38,766 bases of DNA, from contig JAEUSB010000015.1 of NCBI GenBank assembly GCA_016788865.1, positions 1-38,766 on the forward strand. The letters are read 5' to 3'. This stretch comes from Leptospirales bacterium (GTDB lineage: Bacteria > Spirochaetota > Leptospiria > Leptospirales > Leptonemataceae). Within the stretch, counting starts at the first letter, position 1. The number at the start of each line of letters is the position of its first letter. Both the position numbers and the translations under genes were made by a program. The notes under the pieces were generated by a model. It was not told the origin of the DNA. It saw only the letters and a list, made by a program, of their open reading frames with translations, and did no database searches. Below are positions 31,904-38,766 of the stretch, piece by piece.

Positions 31904-33912
31904 TTCCCATTCTCCTTTTCTTCAACGACGGTCAGGATCGAGTCCATTATATCCATCAGTTGATAATCGGAGGGCGTAAATACGCGGCTGATTCCCTGGG
32001 CCTCAAGTGGCGCGAAGTCCTCACGTGGAATGATTCCGCCAAAGACCACAGGGATCTTCAGTGCGCCCATTTCCTTCAGCTTTGAATGAATCTGACCGGC
32101 AAGCTCAATGTGCGAGCCGCTCAAGATGGAAACACCAATGACATCCGCGTTTTCTTCCACCGCGCTCTGCACAATTTCTTCTGGAGTCAAACGGATCCCG
32201 GAGTAGATCACATCAAATCCCGAATGTCTCGCCGTCACTGCAATCATTTCCGCCCCATTGGAATGCCCATCGAGCCCGGGCTTTCCAACTACAATGCGCG
32301 GTCTGTGACCGTTCTTCTTGATGAAGGCTTCCACCCGACCGCGAACGCTTTGTACGCGATCATCTTCGAGGAGGAGTTTTTGTCCCTCAATGCCGGTTGA
32401 CGGCCTGTATTCGCCAAAGACTTCACGAAGGGCGTCTGCCCATTCCCCAGTGGTCACACGCGCAAGTGCACACGCAATAGAAGGTTCCATCATGTTAGCG
32501 CCGCTTTTTGCCGCCTCTTTCAGTGCGGCGAGTGTGCTTGCAACCTTCGCTGGATCGCGTTTCTTTTTTGTGGCTTCCAGGTTTTCAATTGTCTCTTTGA
32601 CTTTAGCAACGTCGACTTTGAAGATGCCTCCATCTTCGCCGGAAAGGAGCGGGGATCTGATCCCTTCTTTCCACTTGTTGATACCAACAACCAGGAGTTC
32701 ACCCGAGTTAATCTTACTGACGCGTTCGGACATGGACTTTACAAGCGAGCTTTTGAGATAACCGTTTTCTACTGCTGCGCGAACGCCGCCCATGGCCAGG
32801 ATCTTATCCAGCTCCGCCTTGCATTCCTCTTTGAGTGATGCAACTTTGGATTCAACTACTTTGCTACCGTCGAAGAGGTCGGGGTATTCCAGGAGGTCAG
32901 TTTCGTAAGCGAGGATTTGCTGAAGGCGCAGCGCCCACTGTTGATCCCATGGACGTGGCAGAGACAGGGCTTCATTCCAGGCAGGAAGTTGCAGAGCGCG
33001 ACAACGTGCCTTCTTACTGAGCGTAACACCCAGCGCCTCGATTAGAATACGCCATGCATTGTTTTCAGGCTGCGCTTCTGTTAGCCCCAGCGAGTTTACC
33101 TGAACGCCATAGCGGAAGGTGCGGTACTTTGGGTTCTTGACGCCGTAACGAGTTGTAGTAATCTCTTCCCAGAGTTCTGTGAAGGCGCGCATCTTGCACA
33201 TCTCTTCTACAAAACGAATCCCTGCGTTTACAAAGTAACTGATTCGACCAACGCATTTTTCAAATTCTTCCTGGGAAAACTTGCCGCGTTCGCGAATCAA
33301 GTCGAGCATACCAATTGCGTTGGCTAGCGCGAAAGCAAGCTCCTGGTTAGGAGTGGCTCCCGCTTCTTGCAGGTGGTAGGAACAGATGTTGGAAGGGTTC
33401 CATTCCGGAACTTCTTTCAAGCAATACTCGTACATCTCCGCGATCATGCGAAGCGATGCTTCCGGTGGAAAAATATACGTCCCGCGCGCGAGGTATTCTT
33501 TTACAATATCGTTCTGCGTTGTGCCCTGGAGTTTCCGGGCATCTTCCCCGCGTTCGCGCGCCAGCGCGATATAGAGCGAGAGTAACCACATCGATGTGGC
33601 GTTAATGGTCATGGAAGTATTCATCTGTTCGATTGGAATTTCTGCGAAGAGCAGATGGAAATCGTCCAGGCTGTTGATGGGAACCCCCACCTTGCCAATT
33701 TCAGGTTTCGCAATCGAATGGTCAGAGGAATAGCCGCACTGCGTGGGCAGATCGAATGCAATCGACAGCCCTGTTTGCCCGGCCGCCAGGTTCTTCCTGT
33801 ACAGCTCATTTGAGGCGCGGGCGCTCGTATGTCCTGCATAGGTTCGAAAGATCCAGGGCTTGTCCCGGGTCGGTTTTCCGGATTGGTCGAGTATGAGATG
33901 ATCCTGCGGCAT
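31900..33912 (-). CDS. ecm: ethylmalonyl-CoA mutase-type B12-dependent acyl-CoA mutase
   Basis: 670 residues from the ATG at 33912; an upstream extension to 34164 has no family similarity. The barrel domain begins with PWIFRTYAGHTSARASNELY. It has NTSMTINATSMWLLSLY, WNPSNICSYHLQEAGATPNQE and PWDQQWALRLQQILAYETDL, the pattern of ethylmalonyl-CoA mutase (Ecm/MeaA) rather than classical methylmalonyl-CoA mutase. The C-terminal 140 residues bind cobalamin base-off, with the D-x-H-x-x-G motif in GLDGHSNG. Ecm converts (2R)-ethylmalonyl-CoA to methylsuccinyl-CoA. The other ethylmalonyl-CoA pathway genes are not in the window. It is coupled to meaB by an ATAG overlap. Confidence 0.9.
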   Translation of the reverse strand: MPQDHLILDQSGKPTRDKPWIFRTYAGHTSARASNELYRKNLAAGQTGLSIAFDLPTQCGYSSDHSIAKPEIGKVGVPINSLDDFHLLFAEIPIEQMNTSMTINATSMWLLSLYIALARERGEDARKLQGTTQNDIVKEYLARGTYIFPPEASLRMIAEMYEYCLKEVPEWNPSNICSYHLQEAGATPNQELAFALANAIGMLDLIRERGKFSQEEFEKCVGRISYFVNAGIRFVEEMCKMRAFTELWEEITTTRYGVKNPKYRTFRYGVQVNSLGLTEAQPENNAWRILIEALGVTLSKKARCRALQLPAWNEALSLPRPWDQQWALRLQQILAYETDLLEYPDLFDGSKVVESKVASLKEECKAELDKILAMGGVRAAVENGYLKSSLVKSMSERVSKINSGELLVVGINKWKEGIRSPLLSGEDGGIFKVDVAKVKETIENLEATKKKRDPAKVASTLAALKEAAKSGANMMEPSIACALARVTTGEWADALREVFGEYRPSTGIEGQKLLLEDDRVQSVRGRVEAFIKKNGHRPRIVVGKPGLDGHSNGAEMIAVTARHSGFDVIYSGIRLTPEEIVQSAVEENADVIGVSILSGSHIELAGQIHSKLKEMGALKIPVVFGGIIPREDFAPLEAQGISRVFTPSDYQLMDIMDSILTVVEEKENGK

Positions 33913-34097
33913 GGGGCCAATTTCGAGCCCGGGGCCAGGGGCGGCATTCAAAAAACCAGATTTCTGCCGGGCAGGGGTAACCCGCGGGATTATGTCACAT
34001 GCTTGATGGCAACCAGTCTGACGGACGGTTTGAGTTTCTAAACTTCTGAGCAAAATTCCGGGCTCAGGGCGTGGCCCTGTACTCGTGCGGATTGATT

Positions 34098-34370
34098 CTA
34101 CGTAAGGGCCTTGATGGCGGCGAATAACAATCCCGTTTGCGCAATCATCATGGCCAGAATCCACCGCAGGGTTTCTGCGCGCGATGTTGCAATTTCTGCC
34201 TTGAGATCTTTATCAAGAATTGCGATACTGAGGTTTATTTCCCGGATATCCTGTCGGGTTGCAAGTCTCTCCTCGGCCATTTGTCCAAAGATGGTCGCTA
34301 TCTCCCGCGAGATAGCATCCGAAGCGCGGGCTCGCTTGAGCCTGCGATAGATTTGGTACGTATCCGGCAT
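34098..34370 (-). CDS. small coiled-coil protein with a C-terminal membrane helix (DUF1640-like)
   Basis: 90 residues. A helical N-terminus (YQIYRRLKRARASDAISREIA broken once) leads into ATRQDIREINLSIAILDKDL and then LRWILAMMIAQTGLLFAAIKAL, a single membrane helix at the extreme C-terminus. This layout matches DUF1640/CCDC90-type tail-anchored coiled-coil proteins, whose bacterial function is unknown. The ATG at 34370 is preferred over 34412. It is 185 bases upstream of the mutase gene on the same strand; that gap holds short hairpins but no recognised riboswitch. Confidence 0.65.
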   Translation of the reverse strand: MPDTYQIYRRLKRARASDAISREIATIFGQMAEERLATRQDIREINLSIAILDKDLKAEIATSRAETLRWILAMMIAQTGLLFAAIKALT

Positions 34371-34459
34371 CTCGGGTTCAGTGTGCGATGTCGATTTTCC
34401 TCGAGTCAACATATTTACGAGGGTCAGGAAGGCGCAGAACGTTCCGGGATCTGGTTCGG

Positions 34460-35014
34460 CTAGTGTTTGATGGACTTCTTGAAGGCAATTTTGTTTTTCT
34501 TCATTTGGGCCTTCAGTCTGGACAAAGCATTCGGTCCCATCCCGTGCAATCCTGCCACTTGCTCTTCTGTGAATCTGGAAAGTTGCTTCAGCGACTTGAT
34601 CTTTGCATTGGCGAGCGCGCGCTGAGCCGGGGCAGCGAGATCTGCGAATGGGGTGAGCGCTGCGTATTTCTTCTTAACCTCAGTTACGCGAAATTTCACA
34701 ATCTTTTGAACGAGCTTGAGGGGTAGTCTCTCCTCAAAGGGAAACTGTATAGATCCCCGTCCGTATACGAATCCCTTAACATCTTTCGTAAAACTTGCCA
34801 GAGCTTTGCCGCCTGGAAAGAATCCAATATGATTCTTGAATGCAGCGAAGTGAACCAGGTTTTCTTTTAGATAGAACGTGGGAATATTGTAGCTGATTTT
34901 TTCTGTGGCTTCGGGTGCTGCCTTCTGGATAGTGCTGCGCATTTTCCGGAGCAAAGCCTGGGTCGATTCAGGAAAGCGCTGGATGTATTGGTCAATCGAG
35001 CTGATCTTCTTCAC
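34460..35014 (-). CDS. DUF1801 protein with a C-terminal helix-hairpin-helix region
   Basis: 184 residues. Residues 1-115 match DUF1801 (YdhG/iron-chaperone-like): IDQYIQRFPESTQALLRKMR, EKISYNIPTFYL, HFAAFKNHIGFFPGG and IQFPFEERLPLKLVQKIVKFR split at loops. Residues about 125-175 resemble the RNA-polymerase-alpha-C-terminal-like HhH extension found in related proteins (APAQRALANAKIKSLKQL, LHGMGPNALSRL). This could bind DNA or protein; the function is unknown. GTG at 35014 has GAGGA seven bases upstream. Confidence 0.85.
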   Translation of the reverse strand: MKKISSIDQYIQRFPESTQALLRKMRSTIQKAAPEATEKISYNIPTFYLKENLVHFAAFKNHIGFFPGGKALASFTKDVKGFVYGRGSIQFPFEERLPLKLVQKIVKFRVTEVKKKYAALTPFADLAAPAQRALANAKIKSLKQLSRFTEEQVAGLHGMGPNALSRLKAQMKKNKIAFKKSIKH

Positions 35015-35075
35015 GGTGTTTCCTCAATTCAAATTGTCTGCATAACGTTATGCGATATTCCAGCAATTTATGGTT

Positions 35076-35483
35076 TCAGTTTGCAACCGCCGGATGCAGC
35101 ATTACCTGCAAGGCGCGACTGCCGACGGTTTCTCCATCCATCACAATCGATACGTCATACTTGCCAGCTTCCGGAAACACGACGTTAATCACGGGAATTG
35201 AAAATTCTACCACATCGTCAAGGTTGCCTGGGCCGGCGGCATCCAGGTCTGCGTTGACAGACATAACAACCTGCTTGGTCTGAACGTTTGTGATGGTAAT
35301 ACCGATTGGATGTTTGCCCGGTGCGATGTTGGTGATGGCGCTATAGATAAACCATAACGGAAACGATACGGGAAACTGTTGCGAATGAAAGCGCGTGAAG
35401 GTTCCAATAATACCCTTCTTCTGATTGTCTTCTGTGATGATTCGATCTGCAAAGAGGAACGCGACTAGTACAGGTTCGGACAT
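35076..35483 (-). CDS. DUF6941-like beta-rich protein
   Basis: 135 residues, predicted beta-sandwich, with no signal peptide. The N-terminal EPVLVAFLFADRIITEDNQKK and GIIGTFTRF, the FPLWFIYSAITN strand, and the final GKYDVSIVMDGETVGSRAL resemble the DUF6941 family. It has the look of a soluble host-factor-like sandwich, but no function is known. It stands alone, 61 bases before the DUF1801 gene and 61 bases after ilvD. Confidence 0.65.
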   Translation of the reverse strand: MSEPVLVAFLFADRIITEDNQKKGIIGTFTRFHSQQFPVSFPLWFIYSAITNIAPGKHPIGITITNVQTKQVVMSVNADLDAAGPGNLDDVVEFSIPVINVVFPEAGKYDVSIVMDGETVGSRALQVMLHPAVAN

Positions 35484-35544
35484 GGTCTCACTTTCTGTAT
35501 TGGAGATTTACTGATCGCGGGTCAATCCGTTTTGCCAGGCTAAA

Positions 35545-37233
35545 TTATCCGTCAGTAATTGCGCCAAACTCTGCAGAGCCCACAAGCTTCGCGTACTTAA
35601 ATAGAACGCCGCGTTTGGCCCTGGGCTCCGGTGGCTGCCATTCGCGTTTTCTAGCCGCGAGCTCCTCCTCTGTCAGATGCACTTGCAGAAGGTTGTCAGC
35701 CGCATCAATTGTAACAACATCACCTTCGCGCAGTAATGCGATGGGCCCGCCAAGCGAAGCCTCGGGGGCAACATGACCAACGACCATGCCATAGGTTCCA
35801 CCGGAAAATCGCCCGTCTGTAATCAAGCCCACTGAGTCACCCAGTCCCTTACCAATCAGGGCAGAGGTGGGGGATAACATTTCGCGCATGCCGGGACCGC
35901 CGTTGGGTCCTTCATACCGAATGACGATTATATCGCCCGCGACAATCTTGTTGGAGAGAATTGCATCCATGCACTCTTCCTCCGAGTCATAGATCTTTGC
36001 TTCCCCTGTTATGGCCGGATTCTTTACGCCCGAGATTTTTGCCACAGCTCCACCGGGGGCCAGGTTTCCGCGCAGGATCACGAGATGTCCGCGCTTGTAG
36101 ATGGGGGAATGAAAGGGAACCACAACATCCTGGCCGGCGGGAGGCGAATCCGGAATGTCTTTCAGGTTCTCGGCCACAGTTTTTCCAGTTACCGTCATGC
36201 AATGGCCGTGGATCAATCCCTCTTTCAAAAGCATCTTCATGACAAGCGGTACGCCACCTACACGATGGAAGTCCACGGCAAGGTAGCGTCCCGATGGGCG
36301 CAGGTCTACAATGTGCGGAACCTTGCGTGCAATCTCTTCAAAGTCGTCTAACTTCAAGGGAACGTTCATGTCATGAGCGATCGCCATCAGATGCAGCACC
36401 GCGTTTGTGGAGCCGCCGGTGGCCATGACGACGGCAATTGCGTTCTCAAATGCTTCGCGCGTCATGATATCGCGGGGTCTAATGTCGTTCTTGATCAAGT
36501 TTACGAGGGCCTCCCCGCTTGCGAATGCGGAACCTGTCTTCTCGTCTGCCGGAGCGGCCATCTGCGAGGAGTTGGGCAAACTCATTCCAAGGGCCTCTAT
36601 GGCGCTTGACATAGTGTTGGCCGTATACATGCCACCACAGCTTCCGGCCGAAGGGCAGGCATTTCGCTCAATGTCATCCATATCTTCGCGCGAGATCTTT
36701 CCTGCGCTGAAAGAACCGACCGCTTCAAAAACAGAAACAATGTTGATGTCTTGACCTTTGTGTTTTCCGGGCAGGATGGTTCCGCCGTAAACAAAGACCG
36801 CGGGAATATTGAGCCGCGCCATGCCCATGAGCGCGCCGGGCATGTTCTTGTCGCATCCGCCGATTGCGAGTACTCCGTCCATGAGCTGTCCCCGACAAAC
36901 AGTCTCAATGCTGTCCGCAATCACTTCGCGACTTACCAGGGAGAGCTTCATTCCCTGAGTCCCCATGCTGATTCCATCCGAGATTGTAATTGTGCCAAAC
37001 GTCTGCGGCATTCCGCCGGCCTTCTGGATTCCTTTGCTTGCTGCTTCTTCCAGGGGCCGAATACCCGCATTGCAGGGTGTGATGGTGCTATGGCCGCTGG
37101 CCACGCCCACAACCGGTTTCTTGAAATCTTCGTCGGAGAAGCCAACGGCTCGCATCATCGCGCGGTTGGGTGCCCGCCGATCGCCTTCCGTGATTTGCTT
37201 ACTATTCCAGTTCAGTTCGGTTTTTGTGGGCAT
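35545..37233 (-). CDS. ilvD: dihydroxy-acid dehydratase
   Basis: 562 residues. IlvD dehydrates 2,3-dihydroxy-isovalerate and its methylvalerate analogue to the 2-keto acids of valine and isoleucine synthesis. Iron-sulfur ligands are visible in GGCDKNMPG and in [17 protein letters not shown]. The [10 protein letters not shown] segment and the C-terminal [20 protein letters not shown], whose Ser acts as base, are intact. The length fits the shorter ilvD/edd-type branch. The ATG at 37233 is preferred to a TTG at 37248. No leader peptide rich in branched-chain residues was recognised upstream. Confidence 0.97.
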   Translation of the reverse strand: MPTKTELNWNSKQITEGDRRAPNRAMMRAVGFSDEDFKKPVVGVASGHSTITPCNAGIRPLEEAASKGIQKAGGMPQTFGTITISDGISMGTQGMKLSLVSREVIADSIETVCRGQLMDGVLAIGGCDKNMPGALMGMARLNIPAVFVYGGTILPGKHKGQDINIVSVFEAVGSFSAGKISREDMDDIERNACPSAGSCGGMYTANTMSSAIEALGMSLPNSSQMAAPADEKTGSAFASGEALVNLIKNDIRPRDIMTREAFENAIAVVMATGGSTNAVLHLMAIAHDMNVPLKLDDFEEIARKVPHIVDLRPSGRYLAVDFHRVGGVPLVMKMLLKEGLIHGHCMTVTGKTVAENLKDIPDSPPAGQDVVVPFHSPIYKRGHLVILRGNLAPGGAVAKISGVKNPAITGEAKIYDSEEECMDAILSNKIVAGDIIVIRYEGPNGGPGMREMLSPTSALIGKGLGDSVGLITDGRFSGGTYGMVVGHVAPEASLGGPIALLREGDVVTIDAADNLLQVHLTEEELAARKREWQPPEPRAKRGVLFKYAKLVGSAEFGAITDG

Positions 37234-37430
37234 AACTCGTTCTGACAATTTCCGCGCCCGGCGTCAAGCTCTCCGCTTTCTGAGGTCTGACCCGGCAGCG
37301 GGCTTGGGCGTGGATTGCGTGTGCTGGCCAAATCCGATGGGGAACTTGTTCTGACATCTTCGTGACATTCAGCGCCGTGGATTTCTGGAAAATGGTTTGC
37401 GCCGTGTGTGTCGGCCGACATGACTGTCGC

Positions 37431-38102
37431 ATGAAATACCTGGCTATAATCCCATTATCTGCCCTACTATTATTCACTGCTTGCGCGACCGGTTTCAATC
37501 AAACGTCACCCGGCATTATCAGAGACCGCAATCTGACGAGGAGTGCTCCGGGCTTGATTGTAGCTTCTGGCGAGCGTGGTTGTAAAGAGGCGTATACGAA
37601 GCGCGTGGGCTATGCGTTGTTCCACTTGCCCTTCAATGATATGGACGCCGAGGATGTGCGCAGAGTGACGGCCAGAGAGAAGGGTGCATTCTCTATCCTC
37701 TATAGAGAAATGGTATACCCTGCTGACATCGTGCTTTCTTTCTTTGGCGCCTGGTTTACAATTATTACCGTCACCAAGCAGATTGATATTTGTCCCGCTG
37801 TTGGCAGCCAGGCAAGCAAGGAGGAAACCAATCGTCTCCAGCATCTGGCCAGATTTGAAAGTGAGCGCAATCGCCTCGCGCCAATTGGAGTGCCGGTCGG
37901 TCTGCGTAGCTCGTCTGATAAGAACATTCGCCACCGCGTCTTTGTTCGCAAGGCTGGAGAAAAGGAAACTAAGACAGAAGTAATTGAGGGTGTGATTGAA
38001 GAAATAGGATCGGACGTTAAGATCAGAAAAGCGGATAACGTTCAGGAAATTCCGCGAGATTCCATAGTGGCCATTGAAGCGCTTGTGCCTCTGGAAGACT
38101 AA
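37431..38102 (+). CDS. hypothetical lipoprotein
   Basis: 223 residues. The signal peptide (MKYLAIIPLSALLLFTA) precedes C18, a likely lipidation site. It has a hydrophobic segment at about residues 95-115 (VYPADIVLSFFGAWFTIITV) and a C-terminal beta-rich stretch with a VIEEIGSDVKIRKADNV strand pair, which recalls small SH3-like barrels. No known family is recognised. ATG 37431 is chosen because an upstream 23 residues (from 37362) would bury the signal peptide. It converges on creD, with 62 bases between the stops. Confidence 0.7.
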   Translation: MKYLAIIPLSALLLFTACATGFNQTSPGIIRDRNLTRSAPGLIVASGERGCKEAYTKRVGYALFHLPFNDMDAEDVRRVTAREKGAFSILYREMVYPADIVLSFFGAWFTIITVTKQIDICPAVGSQASKEETNRLQHLARFESERNRLAPIGVPVGLRSSSDKNIRHRVFVRKAGEKETKTEVIEGVIEEIGSDVKIRKADNVQEIPRDSIVAIEALVPLED

Positions 38103-38125
38103 TCCGGGAAAGTCTGTCTGTAACT

Positions 38126-38152
38126 AAAAAAACGGCGGCCACAAGGGCCGCC
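38126..38152 (-). terminator. rho-independent terminator of creD
   Basis: A perfect 7-bp stem GGCGGCC/GGCCGCC (38134-38140 and 38146-38152) with a 5-base loop. Read leftward it is followed by seven T (38132-38126), 12 bases past the creD stop. The rightward orientation lacks a U-tract. Confidence 0.9.
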
Positions 38153-38164
38153 AAACTCGGAGGG

Positions 38165-38766
38165 TCAGGCTGTCCTGGTATCCCTTGCGTACCAGTCGAT
38201 GTTGCGGGTTGCATACATCACCAGGGCAAGTATTACGAAAAGTCCGATTGATCCAGCCAGTAGCGAATACATCTCCAGTTGAAGGATCACGTACAAGAAT
38301 GCATAAAGACCCGTGAGAATCGCGAAGAGAATCCCGCTGCGTAGCTTTGAATTCAATATCTTGAATGTGTATGCGGCGATCAGTGCTATGTCTGCTGTTG
38401 CCGCAATCGTATAAGCTTTCCCAAATCCAATGTGCTCTGCGAGCGATAGAAGAAGCAGGAAGAACAGACTCAGCGCCAGGCCAACAAACAAATATTGAAC
38501 CGGGTGAATCTGGAGCCCGGCCACGACTTCAAATATGAAGAACGTCAAAAACGTCAGCGCAATGAAGAGCATCGAGTACTTCACTGCACGTTCGATTTGC
38601 GCATACAAATCCACGGGCACAAAGAAATCGACTCCAAAGCTCTGAACGTCCTCGTCCGGCTTAACGGAAGCTTCAAAATCGTTCTGATCCAGTTCCGGAC
38701 CGAGCATAGAAGGGTCCTGCGACCTAAACGTCCAACTGGCTTTGAATCCCTCGCTGCTAATGCTCC
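38165..38766 (-). CDS. creD: CreD-family inner-membrane protein, 5' end outside the window
   Basis: At least 200 residues; the frame stays open to the window edge. The residues upstream of the first internal Met (38707), including EGFKASWTF, match the CreD periplasmic domain, so that Met is internal. The C-terminal part has the family's run of helices: VDLYAQIERAVKYSMLFIAL broken at the membrane, EVVAGLQIHPVQYLFVGLAL, LLSLAEHIGFGKAY, LQLEMYSLLAGSIGLF and ATRNIDWY at the end. In enterobacteria CreD responds to the CreBC system and affects envelope integrity and colicin tolerance; no creBC is visible here. Confidence 0.93.
   Translation of the reverse strand, partial: SISSEGFKASWTFRSQDPSMLGPELDQNDFEASVKPDEDVQSFGVDFFVPVDLYAQIERAVKYSMLFIALTFLTFFIFEVVAGLQIHPVQYLFVGLALSLFFLLLLSLAEHIGFGKAYTIAATADIALIAAYTFKILNSKLRSGILFAILTGLYAFLYVILQLEMYSLLAGSIGLFVILALVMYATRNIDWYARDTRTA

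Noticed and set aside
33913..34097. Possible cobalamin riboswitch before the B12-dependent mutase gene
   Set aside because: Several short hairpins exist on the leftward strand, but no B12-box or conserved riboswitch core could be found.
33913..34164. 84-residue N-terminal extension of the mutase
   Set aside because: The extension has no family similarity and reads through likely intergenic sequence; the core begins at the ATG at 33912.
1..38766. CRISPR arrays, rRNA or tRNA genes
   Set aside because: No regularly spaced repeats and no structural RNA signatures were recognised on either strand.

Overview
The window comes from the chromosome of a Gram-negative (diderm) bacterium with lipopolysaccharide: it carries lpxI, lpxB, a GT9 glycosyltransferase, a TolC-type channel and several secreted or lipid-anchored proteins. 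A phasin-related small protein, an ethylmalonyl-CoA mutase/MeaB pair, SpoIIE-type phosphatase signalling and relaxed lipoboxes make a spirochaete of the order Leptospirales (Leptonema/Turneriella-like lineage) the best guess. This is inferred from gene content only; no rRNA or tRNA was found. Coding density is high: no gene-free stretch exceeds 300 bases (the longest is about 288 bases, 18806-19093).

Layout. 59-4202: a hemolysin-III-like membrane protein, a phasin-like peptide with a clear terminator, a membrane-bound SpoIIE/RsbU phosphatase, a Mpo1-like (DUF962) protein and proC. 4199-7224: three tandem, diverged copies of one secreted protein family. 7307-15516: an accessory-looking cluster. 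It holds a leftward PLP enzyme plus a large haem-oxygenase-like diiron oxidase, a rightward overlapping operon (Lgt-like membrane protein, AurF-like diiron oxygenase, PLD-family protein), and a convergent asparagine synthetase. 15605-18805: a TPR/DUF3857/transglutaminase protein. 19094-22958: a lipoprotein, DUF1905, a double-ACT protein, and a DUF4254-GT9 pair. 34370 down to 23000: leftward genes including an Ecm-meaB-unknown-tolC-DUF2252-UbiA-fmdB-lpxI-lpxB-argF run, which from its tight spacing is probably one or a few operons. 34460-38766: a DUF1801/HhH protein, a DUF6941-like protein, ilvD, a lipoprotein and the end of creD.

Most notable is the 7.3-15.5 kb cluster. Two unrelated non-haem diiron oxygenase families, a fold-type-II PLP enzyme, an Lgt homologue lacking the usual active-site His, a PLD-family phosphodiesterase and an amidotransferase sit together, with two of the genes translationally overlapped. 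I propose it makes or modifies an unknown, possibly lipid-linked, small molecule. The diiron oxidase itself looks like an internal duplication: a ligand-less N-terminal copy, a cytochrome-like insert without a haem motif, and an intact C-terminal copy.

Two genes appear to start on non-standard codons inside stop-start overlaps: meaB on ATA (in ATAG) and the GT9 gene on CTG (in CTGA). Their family N-termini cannot otherwise be encoded.
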